From an uncultured Coriobacteriaceae bacterium (GTDB lineage: Bacteria > Actinomycetota > Coriobacteriia > Coriobacteriales > Coriobacteriaceae): a stretch of 51,519 bases of DNA. Where the stretch lies: contig CASFXG010000004.1 in assembly GCA_949298635.1 (NCBI GenBank), forward strand, positions 1 to 51,519, in the 5' to 3' direction. The translations under genes were made by a program, and so were the position numbers. The notes under the pieces were generated by a model. That model was not told the DNA's origin and did no database searches. It saw only the letters and a list, made by a program, of their open reading frames with translations. Each line of letters starts with the position of its first letter. Within the stretch, counting starts at the first letter, position 1. Positions 26,233-34,184 of the stretch are shown here, piece by piece.

Positions 26233-26283
26233 GGTAAGCTTGAAAGACACGCCCGTTTGGAACCGCGCAGGAAGAGAGCCGTC

Positions 26284-27153
26284 GTGGCAACGCTCCCGCA
26301 ACATACCGCGTTCGATACCGCTCACCCGGCGGTGCCTGCGGCGTTTCTGGTGCTGACGCTCGGCATGACCATGGCCTCCGCGCAGCCGGTGCTCATCGGC
26401 ATTTCGTTCGTCGGGGCGTTTGCGTATTCCGCCTGCGTGCGCGGCGTACGGGCGAGCATGGCGTCACTTCGCTGGCAGATTCCGCTCGTCGCCGTGATCG
26501 CCGTGCTCAACCCGCTATTTTCGGCTTCCGGCTCGACCGAGGTTGCGCGCATAGGCCTCCGGGCGATCTATCTCGAAAGCCTGTGCTACGGGTTTGCCAT
26601 GGGCGGCTTGTTCGTCTCGAGCGCCCTGTGGTTTCAGGCGGCGGCGACGATGCTTCCCGCCGAGAAGATCCTGGCGCTTCTGGGCAACGTACTGCCCGTG
26701 GTCTCGCTCATGATCTCGCAATGCATGCGCCTCATTCCGCGGTTCGTGCGGCAGGGGAGGCTCATCGCAGCGGTTCAGGGCGTCGCGGAACCGCGTGGCG
26801 TCGGCGCGACGGAGGCGGTTCGCAGCCGTTTACGCATGACCTCGGTTCTCATGGGCTGGACGATGGAAGATTCGCTTGAGACCGCCGATGCGATGCGCGC
26901 CCGCGGCTGGGGAGCCGTGCCGCGCCGCAGTACGTATGCGCGCTATCGGTTCACGCCGGCGGATGCGGCGGCGCTGGCGGCGATTATGCTCGGGGCCTCG
27001 CTTTGCATCGCGATAAGCGTCGTTGCCACGGCGCAGTATTCGTTCTTTCCTACGATGTCGCGACTTGTTCCGTGGTGGGGCTATGTACCGTACGCGGTGT
27101 GGATGCTCGTCCCCGCGCTGCTGCATGTTCGCGAGGCGGTGAGGTTCCGATGA
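26284..27153 (+). CDS. ecfT: ECF transporter transmembrane (T) component
   Basis: A 289-residue CbiQ/EcfT-family membrane protein with about five hydrophobic segments. The coupling-helix signatures are SQCMRLIPRFVRQGRLI and DSLETADAMRARGWG (the A-R-G motif). It links the S component to the ATPase in energy-coupling-factor vitamin uptake. The start is taken as GTG 26284 (VATLPQHTAF), with AGGAAGAGAG 6 bases upstream; the longer frame lies over the glmU divergent region. The stop overlaps the ATPase start as ATGA. Confidence 0.88.
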   Translation: MATLPQHTAFDTAHPAVPAAFLVLTLGMTMASAQPVLIGISFVGAFAYSACVRGVRASMASLRWQIPLVAVIAVLNPLFSASGSTEVARIGLRAIYLESLCYGFAMGGLFVSSALWFQAAATMLPAEKILALLGNVLPVVSLMISQCMRLIPRFVRQGRLIAAVQGVAEPRGVGATEAVRSRLRMTSVLMGWTMEDSLETADAMRARGWGAVPRRSTYARYRFTPADAAALAAIMLGASLCIAISVVATAQYSFFPTMSRLVPWWGYVPYAVWMLVPALLHVREAVRFR

Positions 27154-28709
27154 GTGGGCTGCGGGAGAACGGGCTGTGGAAGCGTGAGCTGCGGGAATCG
27201 TCGCATGGGGGCGCGCTGGCCATTGAGGTGCGGGATTGCTCCTTTACGTATACGAGCTCGAGCGAGCCGGTGCTCACGCATGTTGATTGGTCAGTTCCGG
27301 AAGGTGCCTTCGCGTTGCTCGTGGGTGCGACGGGATCGGGAAAGTCGACGCTGCTTTCGCTGCTCAAGCCAGAGATCTCGCCGGCGGGCGCGTGTTCGGG
27401 CGAGTTTTTCGTGCTGGGCGAAGACCCTCGTGCGCTGAGTGTTGGGCAGTCCGCGCGCCGTGTGGGTTATGTGTTTCAGAGTCCGGACAACCAGATCGTT
27501 TGCGAGACGGTGTGGCACGAGATGGCGTTCGGCTTGGAGAACCTCGGCACAAGCCAGGGTGAGATGCGGCGCCTTGTGGCCGAGACCTGCTATTTCTTCG
27601 GTATGGAGGATTGGCTCCATGCGTCGTGCGACGAGCTTTCCGGTGGACGCAAGCAGCTGCTGGCGCTCGCGGCGACGCTCGTCATGAAGCCGCGCGTGCT
27701 GCTGCTCGATGAGCCCACGGCTCAGCTCGATCCGATTGCCGAAAAGAACTTTTTGCATGCGCTTTTCCGCGTGAACCGCGAGCTTGGCTGCACGGTGGTG
27801 GTGGCGACGCACGCGCCGAGACCCATGCTCGACTATGCAACCTGCGCGTATCGCATGAAGGGCGGACGCGTGGAGGAGCTAGCCTGCTTGGACGAGCTAT
27901 CCGAGTGTCGGCAGCTTCTTGTTCCGGGCGGCGCGCTCGACGGGGGCTGCGCGTATGGCGAGCGCCCCGGGGAGGGTGCCGGGGCAGGTGAAGGGGTCGC
28001 GTTGCGGGAAGGCTTCGCTTCGCGCGAGGGCGTGCGTGGGACCGCGCGTCCCGCTGCTGCGGTGCGGCTCGAACGCGCGTGGTTTCGCTACGGCCGTGCA
28101 GGCTCTTGGGTGCTGCGCGGCATGGATTTCACGGCACACGGCGGCAGCATCCATGCGCTCGTGGGCGGCAACGGTTGCGGGAAGTCCACGCTTTTAGGCA
28201 TCGTGGCGGGCACGCTCAGGCTGCAGAGGGGTACGTGCAGGATCGAGCGAGCCGCCAAAGCGCTTCTGCCGCAAGACCCCCGCGCCCTGTTCGTCGTGGA
28301 GACCGTGATCGACGAGCTCATGGAATGGTCGCGCGCTGCGGGCTATGAACGGGTAGATGCGCTCGCCATGCTTGAGCGCCTGGGTTTGGCCGGTCTTGAG
28401 TGGCGGCACCCCTACGACCTCTCCGGCGGCCAGCAACAGCTCCTGGCGCTGGGAAAGCTCCTGCTGGTGAAGCCGGAGCTGCTGTTGCTCGACGAGCCAA
28501 CCAAGGGGCTCGACTTGGAGACGCGACGTGCACTCGCTTCCGTGCTCGTCGAACTGCGGGGGCGCGGGGTCGCCGTCGTGATGGCGACGCACGACCTCGA
28601 TTTCGTCGAGCAGGTCGCCGATACCGTATCGATGCTGTTCGACGGCGAGATCGCCTGCACGGAGCCGAGTGGGGAGTTTTTCGAGGGCAATGTGTACTAC
28701 CGGCCATAA
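27150..28709 (+). CDS. ecfA: ECF transporter duplicated ATPase (A and A' in one chain)
   Basis: A 519-residue protein with two ABC ATPase domains. Domain 1 (~25-245) has GATGSGKST, the EcfA Q-loop VFQSPDNQIVCETVWHEMAF, signature DELSGGRKQ and Walker B LLLDEPTAQLDP. Domain 2 (~300-515) has GGNGCGKST, LSGGQQQ and LLLDEPTKGLD. A Gly/Ala/Glu-rich linker (~260-295) joins them. The fused form replaces separate EcfA1 and EcfA2. It powers the adjacent T and S components, so this is a dedicated rather than shared ECF module. Confidence 0.92.
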   Translation: MSGLRENGLWKRELRESSHGGALAIEVRDCSFTYTSSSEPVLTHVDWSVPEGAFALLVGATGSGKSTLLSLLKPEISPAGACSGEFFVLGEDPRALSVGQSARRVGYVFQSPDNQIVCETVWHEMAFGLENLGTSQGEMRRLVAETCYFFGMEDWLHASCDELSGGRKQLLALAATLVMKPRVLLLDEPTAQLDPIAEKNFLHALFRVNRELGCTVVVATHAPRPMLDYATCAYRMKGGRVEELACLDELSECRQLLVPGGALDGGCAYGERPGEGAGAGEGVALREGFASREGVRGTARPAAAVRLERAWFRYGRAGSWVLRGMDFTAHGGSIHALVGGNGCGKSTLLGIVAGTLRLQRGTCRIERAAKALLPQDPRALFVVETVIDELMEWSRAAGYERVDALAMLERLGLAGLEWRHPYDLSGGQQQLLALGKLLLVKPELLLLDEPTKGLDLETRRALASVLVELRGRGVAVVMATHDLDFVEQVADTVSMLFDGEIACTEPSGEFFEGNVYYRP

Positions 28710-29448
28710 CAAGCAGCGGACGGACGAGCCCACGCGCACGCTTCCCCGTGTGCTGCGCGCGCTCGAGGCGCCGCTTTTGGTGGCGGTTCCGCTCACGATG
28801 GGCGCTATGGTGCTGCTCGACATCGATCAGGCCGCGCTGGTTATGCTGGCGGTCGTGGTGCTCGTACTCGCCCTCTTCCTCGCCGGGTTCGATGCCGAGC
28901 GTCCCGCGTTGAGACAGATTATGCCCACCGTGGTGCTCGCCGCGCTCGCGGCGGCGGGGCGCATCGTCTTCGCGCCGGTGCCGGATTTCAAGCCGGTGTG
29001 CGCCATCGCGATCATCGCGGGTGCGACCCTGGGACGCAGAAGCGGTTTCATGGTGGGAGCGCTTGCAGCTTTTACCAGCAACTTCTTCTTTGGTCAGGGC
29101 ATGTGGACGCCGTGGCAGATGTATGCCTGGGGGCTTGTTGGATATCTGGGCGGTGTCCTCGCCGATGCCGGCGCATTCACCCGTCGCGACGGGAGCCCAC
29201 GCCGCGCGGTGCTCGTCGTGGCAGGGTTCTGCCTCACGATGGTCTATGCCGCGGTGATCAATGCCTACGATGTCATCGGGTTTTTGAGGCCGATCACGGT
29301 TGCCGGCGTTGCCGTGCGCGTGGCGGCGGCCTTGCCCTTCGACCTCATGCATGCCTGCGCCACAGTGCTTTTCCTCTGCCTGCTCTACGTGCCATGGACG
29401 CATCGCATTGCCCGCATCGTGCGCAAGTACGATCTTCGTGACCGCTGA
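28690..29448 (+). CDS. ECF transporter substrate-binding (S) component
   Basis: A 252-residue membrane protein with about six hydrophobic segments and the motif SNFFFGQGMWTPWQMYAWGL near residue 125. That motif is typical of one ECF S-component group often predicted to take up cobalamin or its precursors; substrate here is uncertain. It overlaps the end of the ATPase gene by 20 bases. The start could be ATG 28690 (GAGGG just upstream) or GTG 28669 (GGAG 5 bases upstream). It is the third gene of a complete T-AA'-S operon. Confidence 0.82.
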   Translation: MCTTGHNKQRTDEPTRTLPRVLRALEAPLLVAVPLTMGAMVLLDIDQAALVMLAVVVLVLALFLAGFDAERPALRQIMPTVVLAALAAAGRIVFAPVPDFKPVCAIAIIAGATLGRRSGFMVGALAAFTSNFFFGQGMWTPWQMYAWGLVGYLGGVLADAGAFTRRDGSPRRAVLVVAGFCLTMVYAAVINAYDVIGFLRPITVAGVAVRVAAALPFDLMHACATVLFLCLLYVPWTHRIARIVRKYDLRDR

Positions 29449-29460
29449 GAGCCTGCCGGG

Positions 29461-29597
29461 TGTCCCAATGAGGGACAGGTGCATTTTGGGACATCCGGCA
29501 TCGGACAGGTAAAATTACCCCAGGGGCTTTTTTACATAGCCCCCCTGTCGGAAGCCCCCGGTGATGTCCCAAAACGCACCTGTCCCTCTTTGGGACA
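29461..29597. repeat. inverted pair of family A repeat units around a palindrome
   Basis: Family A 33-bp units lie at 29461-29493 (forward) and 29565-29597 (reverse), 71 bases apart, with only a few differences from each other. Between them is a 29-bp near-palindrome (29509-29537). The element fills the gap between the ECF S gene and the CPA2 antiporter; no gene is seen in the gap. Confidence 0.88.
29509..29537. repeat. CCCCAGGGG-centred palindrome, copy 1
   Basis: GTAAAATTACCCC followed by AGGGGCTTTTTTACAT is nearly self-complementary with no loop, which argues for a protein-binding dyad or transposition end rather than a simple RNA hairpin. A near-identical sequence occurs at 47976-48005 before clpB. 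Confidence 0.6.
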
Positions 29598-29703
29598 TTC
29601 CTGGATGCCGCTGTAGTGCCCTTCTGTTTGGGGTAAGAGAGACATAGCTACCATTTCGGGGCGGTGCGCGCTGCGCCCCCTGTACGATGTTCCAGGAGGC
29701 TTC

Positions 29704-31710
29704 GTGCACGGAGACACCATTCTGCTCATGACGTTCGTGTTTGCCCTCGTCGCCGCATTCGCCGGCGGCCTCGTGGCGCGCGCCCTGCATCTGCCGCCCA
29801 TCGTGGGTTACCTGGTGGGCGGACTTGCCGTGAGCCCCTTCACGCCCGGTTTCATTGGCGACTCCCATGCCATGAACCAGCTTTCGGAAATCGGCGTCAT
29901 GTTCATGATGTTCAGCACCGGCCTGCATTTCTCGTTGAAAGACTTGAACGAGGTCAAGGGCATCGCGGTGCCGGGAGCCGTGCTGCAGATTGCGCTCGGC
30001 ACGCTTGCGGGCTTCGGGCTTGCGCGGGCGTTCGGCTGGTCTGCGGAGGCGGGCGTGATGCTCGGGCTCTCCGTGAGCATCGCGTCGACCGTGGTGCTCA
30101 TCAAGAACCTCACCGACGCCGGCCTCTATCAGAGTCGCGGCGGGCGCATCGCGACGGGTTGGCTCATCGTGGAGGACCTTGCGACGGTCGTCGTGCTCGT
30201 GGTGCTGCCCGTGGTATTTGGCCCGGGTGAGACCTCTGCACCGGCGCTCGCGGCGGGACTTGCCGAGGCGTTGGCGAAGACGGTTGCGTTCGTGGCACTC
30301 ATGCTCGTTATCGGGTCGCGCGTGCTGCCGTGGTTGCTCGTCCGCATCGCGCGGCTGTGTCCCAGCGAGCTCTTCCAGCTCGCTGTGGTGGTTATTGCGC
30401 TCGGCACTGCGATGGCGGCGGCGCTGCTTTTCGACCTCTCGGTGGCGCTCGGGGCGTTCCTCGCGGGCGTGGTGGTGAGCGGCTCTAAGCTCTCGCACCG
30501 CATTGCAGCGGAGGCGATCCCCTTCAAGGATCTGTTTTCGATCATCTTTTTCGCCTCGGTGGGCATGATGGTGAATCCCGGCGTGCTCGCGGCGCACGCA
30601 GGTGGGCTCATCGCGCTCGTTGCCCTCATCATGCTGGGGAAATGGGCGATCAATATGGTGCTCGGCGCGGTGATGTCTATAGGGCTCGCCACGTCGCTCA
30701 CGGTGGCTGCTGGTTTGGCGCAGATCGGCGAGTTCTCGTTTATCATCGGCCAGACGGGTATGGCGCTCGGCGTGCTTTCACAGGAGCAGTACACGCTCAT
30801 CCTCGGCGGCGCGGTGGTTTCGATCGCGCTCAACTCGTTCGCTTTCAAGCTCGTGGAGCCGTTGGAGCACCGGCTTTCCGGGGTGCCCATCGTGCGAGCT
30901 CTGTACGAACGACATGCCCGCGCGATCGAGCCTCCGAAGGAATCGCTGCTTGAAGACCACGTGGTCGTGGTTGGGTACGGGCACGCCGGCAAGAGCGTGC
31001 TCGAGGCGCTCGTGCGTTTGGAGGTTCCCTGCCTGCTGGTCGAGCGCGATCTGCCGGTTGCGGAGGAGGCCGAAGAGGAGGGCATCCCCGTGCTTGTGGG
31101 CGACGCGGCGAATTCCGAGATTCTCGCGCATGCGCACCTCGGCGCGGCGCGCGTGCTCGTGATTGCGGGCGGTGGAGAGGCTGCGGCCGAAGTCATCGCT
31201 CGAGAGGCTCGCTCTCTGGCACCGACGCTGCGCATCGTGACGCGCGCCGATTCCGTCGACGGCGTCGAGGCGCTCGTTGCGGCGGGCGTGAACGACGTGG
31301 TGCGTCCGGAGCTCGAGGGCGGCATCGAGCTCATGCGGCATACGCTGCTCGATTTAGGCTACCGTCCGCGGCAGATTCAGGAGTACGCGAACGACCTGCG
31401 CGCGAGCGGGTACGAGGCGCTGGGCGACGGGGCGCGGCTCAAGCGCATGCGGGCGGCGGAGCGCATGATGGCGTCGCTCGCCGAAGTCGATCTGCATTGG
31501 GTCGAGGTGGTATCGGGGAGCGCGGCCGCCGCTGCGACGCTCGGCGCGCTCGACTTGCGGGCGCGTACTGGCGCCCAGGCTGTGGCACTTCGTCGCGGAG
31601 AGGACCTCGAGCTCTTCCTAGGCGCGGATACGGTGCTCTGCCCCGGCGACCACGTCGCCCTCATGGGCACGGACGCCCAGCTCGAAGCCGCCGAGGCACT
31701 TTTCGCCTAA
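29704..31710 (+). CDS. CPA2 monovalent cation:proton antiporter with RCK domains (KefB-like)
   Basis: A 668-residue protein. Residues ~1-390 form a 12-13 helix Na+/H+-exchanger-type domain (LPPIVGYLVGGLAVSPFTPG, ASTVVLIKNLTD, GWLIVEDLATVVVL, LAQIGEFSFIIG). Residues ~415-530 are an RCK_N Rossmann domain (VVVVGYGHAGKSVLEAL, VGDAANSEIL), and the last ~90 residues resemble RCK_C. Such proteins move K+ or Na+ against protons under nucleotide control. The start is GTG 29704, with AGGAGG 6 bases upstream. It stands alone between repeat-rich gaps. Confidence 0.9.
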   Translation: MHGDTILLMTFVFALVAAFAGGLVARALHLPPIVGYLVGGLAVSPFTPGFIGDSHAMNQLSEIGVMFMMFSTGLHFSLKDLNEVKGIAVPGAVLQIALGTLAGFGLARAFGWSAEAGVMLGLSVSIASTVVLIKNLTDAGLYQSRGGRIATGWLIVEDLATVVVLVVLPVVFGPGETSAPALAAGLAEALAKTVAFVALMLVIGSRVLPWLLVRIARLCPSELFQLAVVVIALGTAMAAALLFDLSVALGAFLAGVVVSGSKLSHRIAAEAIPFKDLFSIIFFASVGMMVNPGVLAAHAGGLIALVALIMLGKWAINMVLGAVMSIGLATSLTVAAGLAQIGEFSFIIGQTGMALGVLSQEQYTLILGGAVVSIALNSFAFKLVEPLEHRLSGVPIVRALYERHARAIEPPKESLLEDHVVVVGYGHAGKSVLEALVRLEVPCLLVERDLPVAEEAEEEGIPVLVGDAANSEILAHAHLGAARVLVIAGGGEAAAEVIAREARSLAPTLRIVTRADSVDGVEALVAAGVNDVVRPELEGGIELMRHTLLDLGYRPRQIQEYANDLRASGYEALGDGARLKRMRAAERMMASLAEVDLHWVEVVSGSAAAAATLGALDLRARTGAQAVALRRGEDLELFLGADTVLCPGDHVALMGTDAQLEAAEALFA

Positions 31711-31727
31711 CGCACGGGCTCGTCTCG

Positions 31728-31836
31728 GTGGGACTTTGGCACCTGGTCTTATAGTCCCACCCTGCGCCTTGATGAAAGTGGGACTATAAGACCCGGTGCC
31801 ATAGTCCCACCTGAGACCCGGTGCCAAAGTCCCACC
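31728..31836. repeat. family E repeat units, inverted pair plus partial third
   Basis: A 33-bp unit at 31728-31760 (GTGGGACTTTGGCACC ... GTCCCAC) is followed by an inverted copy at 31778-31810. A truncated third unit (GACCCGGTGCCAAAG...) follows at 31811-31836. The ends are self-complementary (GTGGGAC/GTCCCAC) and the core GCACCTG sits at the same offset as in family A read in reverse. Confidence 0.85.
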
Positions 31837-31870
31837 CAGATTTTCGCTCGCAACAAATTCGTAACACGAT

Positions 31871-31899
31871 TTGACTCCACCAAACTAAAGCGGCACAAT
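31871..31899 (+). promoter_or_regulatory. predicted promoter of the cstA leader
   Basis: TTGACT (31871-31876), a 17-base spacer and CACAAT (31894-31899) lie 62 bases before a 14-codon leader frame. The -35 is close to consensus and the -10 moderate. Confidence 0.55.
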
Positions 31900-31961
31900 C
31901 CCTTTCGACCAAACGGTACGCGCCGGCACGAGCTGGCGCCAGGCATCAAGGAATCACTGCC

Positions 31962-32006
31962 ATGCACGCACAGCTACGCAACATCCTAGGCGAGATTATT
32001 ATCTAG
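31962..32006 (+). CDS. putative leader peptide upstream of cstA
   Basis: A 14-codon frame (MHAQLRNILGEIII) has AAGGAA 8 bases upstream and ends TAG at 32004-32006, exactly where the first of several alternative hairpins begins. Four of 14 codons are Ile, three of them consecutive before the stop, plus two Leu. The layout matches amino-acid-responsive attenuators, with isoleucine as the candidate signal. It is too short for ordinary gene finding and its translation is inferred. Confidence 0.5.
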   Translation: MHAQLRNILGEIII

Positions 32007-32083
32007 CGCGGGCTGGCATATGCTGCCCGCGCGTTTGCGGGCGGCCGGATGGGGAGCCGCAGGATATGCAGGGCTCCCTTTTT
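32006..32083 (+). terminator. attenuator-like hairpin set with intrinsic terminator
   Basis: Segment GCGCGGGC (32006-32013) pairs with GCCCGCGC (32025-32032). The second segment can instead pair with GCGGGC (32037-32042). GCGGC (32041-32045) can pair with GCCGC (32056-32060). The last structure is the terminator GGGAGCC (32052-32058) with GGCTCCC (32072-32078), followed by five T. The structures are mutually exclusive in sequence and end 68 bases before cstA. Confidence 0.6.
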
Positions 32084-32150
32084 CATATCGGTCGACCGCG
32101 ACGCGGGAATGCGTTGTACGCGGCTTTGACTTCTTGGGGAAGGGATCGAT

Positions 32151-34004
32151 ATGAACGGAATGATCGTCGTCGTGGTAGCAGCGGTGGTGCTCGCCGCCGG
32201 CTACCTGCTCTATGGACGGTGGCTCGCGCGCACGTGGGGCATCGACCGCGAGGCGCTTACGCCCGCGAAGCGCATGGAAGACGGCAAGAACTTCTCGCCC
32301 GCTTCGTGCTTCACCGCGTTCTCCCACCAGTTTAGCTCCATCTGCGGCGCCGGCCCTGTGACGGGCACCATCGCTGCCATGATGTTCGGCTGGCTGCCCG
32401 TGGTGCTGTGGGTGCTCGTGGGCGGTATCTTCTTCGGTGCGGTGCACGACTTCGGTGCGCTCTACGCGAGCGTTAAGAACAATGGCAAGTCCCTCGCGCA
32501 GCTCGTGGAGAAGTACATCGGCCGCACGGGGCGCCGCCTGTTCCTGCTCTTCAGTTGGCTCTTCACGATCATCGTCATCGCGGCGTTCGTCGACATGGTG
32601 GCTGGCACGTTTATGACGGTTGCAAACGCCCAGACCGGCGCGGTGGACTTCGCTGCCTCGTATGCCGGTGGCGCTGCGGGCACCATCTCGATTCTTTTCA
32701 CGTTCGTGGCCATCGCCTTTGGCTGGATCAACCGTCGCTTCGGTCTCACCGGGTGGCGTGAGCTCGTGCTTGCCGTGGCGCTCTTCGTGGCGATGTTCGC
32801 CGTGGGCATGCAGTTCCCGGTGTATCTCGATAAGCTCGGCTGGTTTGCCGTCATCACCGTCTACCTGCTGTTCGCGGCCGCCATGCCCATCCAGACGCTC
32901 AAGCAGCCGCGCGACTACCTCACGAGCATCATGATGATCCTCATGATCGTGTGCGCTGTGGTGGGCATCTTCGTGCTCGGCGTGCGCGGCGAGGCGCAGA
33001 TCACCGCTCCCATGGTGGCCGATTTCTCCGCCCTCGCGGCTAACGGCAGTTACGTCTTCCCGCTGCTCTTCGTGTCCGTCGCGTGCGGCGCGCTCTCCGG
33101 CTTCCACAGCCTCGTTTCCACGAACACCTCTTCCAAGCAGGTCGAGAAGGAGCAGGACATGCTCCCTGTGGGCTACGGCGCGATGGTCGTCGAGAGCTTC
33201 GTGGGCGTGCTCGCCATCGTGGTCGCGGGCATCATGTTTACCACGATGAACACCGGCGGCACCGGTGGCGCCGCGGTGGGAACGCCCTTCGCGATCTTCT
33301 CCACGGGCGTTGCGAACGGCATGGCTGCCTTTGGCGTCGACGCCACGCTTGCGAAGGTCTTCATGACGATGTGCGTCTCCGCGCTGGCCTTGACCTCGGT
33401 TGATGCCGTGGCGCGTATTGGTCGCCTCTCGTTCCAGGAGTTCTTCGCCACGAGCAACGACGCCGCTGAGGACGTGTCTGCTGCTGCAAACGCGACCGGT
33501 GCGGCGAAGGTTTTCGGCAACACGTGGGTCGCGACCGTGCTCACACTGGCGCTGGGCCTCGCGCTCGCCTTCGGTGGCTACACCAACATCTGGCCGCTCT
33601 TCGGTGCATCGAACCAGCTTTTGGGTGGCATGACCATGATCACGCTCGCGGTGTTCTGCAAGTGCACCGGCCGCAAGGGCTTCATGCTCTACGTGCCCGT
33701 GGCGTTCCTTCTATGCTCCACGTTCACGTCGCTCGTGCAGTCCACGCTCGGCTGCATTACTGCGCTGCAAACGAGTGGCGTGGCGGTTATCGCGACCTCT
33801 GGTCTGCAGCTCGTGTTCGCGATCCTGCTCATGGTGCTCGGCCTTATCGTGGCATACAACTGCCTGAAGGAACTCTTCACCAAGAAGGCCGGCTCGCTGC
33901 CGGATGAGGAGCCTGAGTGGTCGCGGATGGGTGCCGTCCGCTATGGTACCGGCCAGCACGCCGAGGCCCCCGCAGACGCTTCTAGCGCAAACGCCCGCGC
34001 CTAG
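32151..34004 (+). CDS. cstA: CstA-family transporter (pyruvate/peptide uptake type)
   Basis: A 617-residue protein with about 15 hydrophobic segments and CstA signatures: ALTPAKRMEDGKNFSPA near residue 40, FSHQFSSICGAGPVTGTIAA, FFGAVHDFGALYAS and, near residue 480, FGASNQLLGG. CstA-family members in enteric bacteria take up peptides or pyruvate; the substrate here cannot be read from sequence. ATG 32151 is preceded by GGGAAGGGA. The attenuator-like leader suggests control by charged tRNA or amino-acid supply, which would fit uptake of peptides or a carbon source. It is shorter than E. coli CstA (about 700 residues) but close to many Gram-positive members. Confidence 0.88.
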   Translation: MNGMIVVVVAAVVLAAGYLLYGRWLARTWGIDREALTPAKRMEDGKNFSPASCFTAFSHQFSSICGAGPVTGTIAAMMFGWLPVVLWVLVGGIFFGAVHDFGALYASVKNNGKSLAQLVEKYIGRTGRRLFLLFSWLFTIIVIAAFVDMVAGTFMTVANAQTGAVDFAASYAGGAAGTISILFTFVAIAFGWINRRFGLTGWRELVLAVALFVAMFAVGMQFPVYLDKLGWFAVITVYLLFAAAMPIQTLKQPRDYLTSIMMILMIVCAVVGIFVLGVRGEAQITAPMVADFSALAANGSYVFPLLFVSVACGALSGFHSLVSTNTSSKQVEKEQDMLPVGYGAMVVESFVGVLAIVVAGIMFTTMNTGGTGGAAVGTPFAIFSTGVANGMAAFGVDATLAKVFMTMCVSALALTSVDAVARIGRLSFQEFFATSNDAAEDVSAAANATGAAKVFGNTWVATVLTLALGLALAFGGYTNIWPLFGASNQLLGGMTMITLAVFCKCTGRKGFMLYVPVAFLLCSTFTSLVQSTLGCITALQTSGVAVIATSGLQLVFAILLMVLGLIVAYNCLKELFTKKAGSLPDEEPEWSRMGAVRYGTGQHAEAPADASSANARA

Positions 34005-34076
34005 TGATAGATTCTGTCCGGGACTCAGATTCTCACCGCGCTTGTGATAAATTCCGTCCAGGACTGAGATTCTCAC
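34004..34076. repeat. two direct copies of a 33-bp repeat unit, family F
   Basis: 34004-34036 and 34044-34076 are 33-bp units starting GTGATA and ending ATTCTCAC, with a palindromic centre around GTCC-GGAC. They differ at four positions. The first begins on the last base of the cstA stop codon, and the length equals that of families A and E. Confidence 0.85.
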
Positions 34077-34087
34077 CGCGGTTGACG

Positions 34088-34150
34088 ACGTCGACATTTT
34101 CCGCCACTTTTCCTGCTTAGAAAGGAAAAACTGGCGGAAAATGTCGACGT
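34088..34150. repeat. long hairpin repeat G between convergent genes
   Basis: ACGTCGACATTTTCCGCCA (34088-34106) pairs perfectly with 34132-34150. The stem continues imperfectly through TTTTCCT/AGGAAAA to a short loop near GCTTAG. It lies between the ends of cstA (+) and the DUF2252 gene (-) and could terminate both. Confidence 0.85.
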
Positions 34151-34184
34151 TGTGGGTTGCGTCGGCCTTGCGGCGGGTACACGC

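Noticed and set aside
31749..31967. Small frames running through repeat family E
   Set aside because: They arise from the repeat sequence itself; similar spurious peptides occur through family A units.
32006..32083. T-box riboswitch before cstA
   Set aside because: The T-box bulge sequence and specifier-loop layout are absent. A leader-peptide attenuator fits better.
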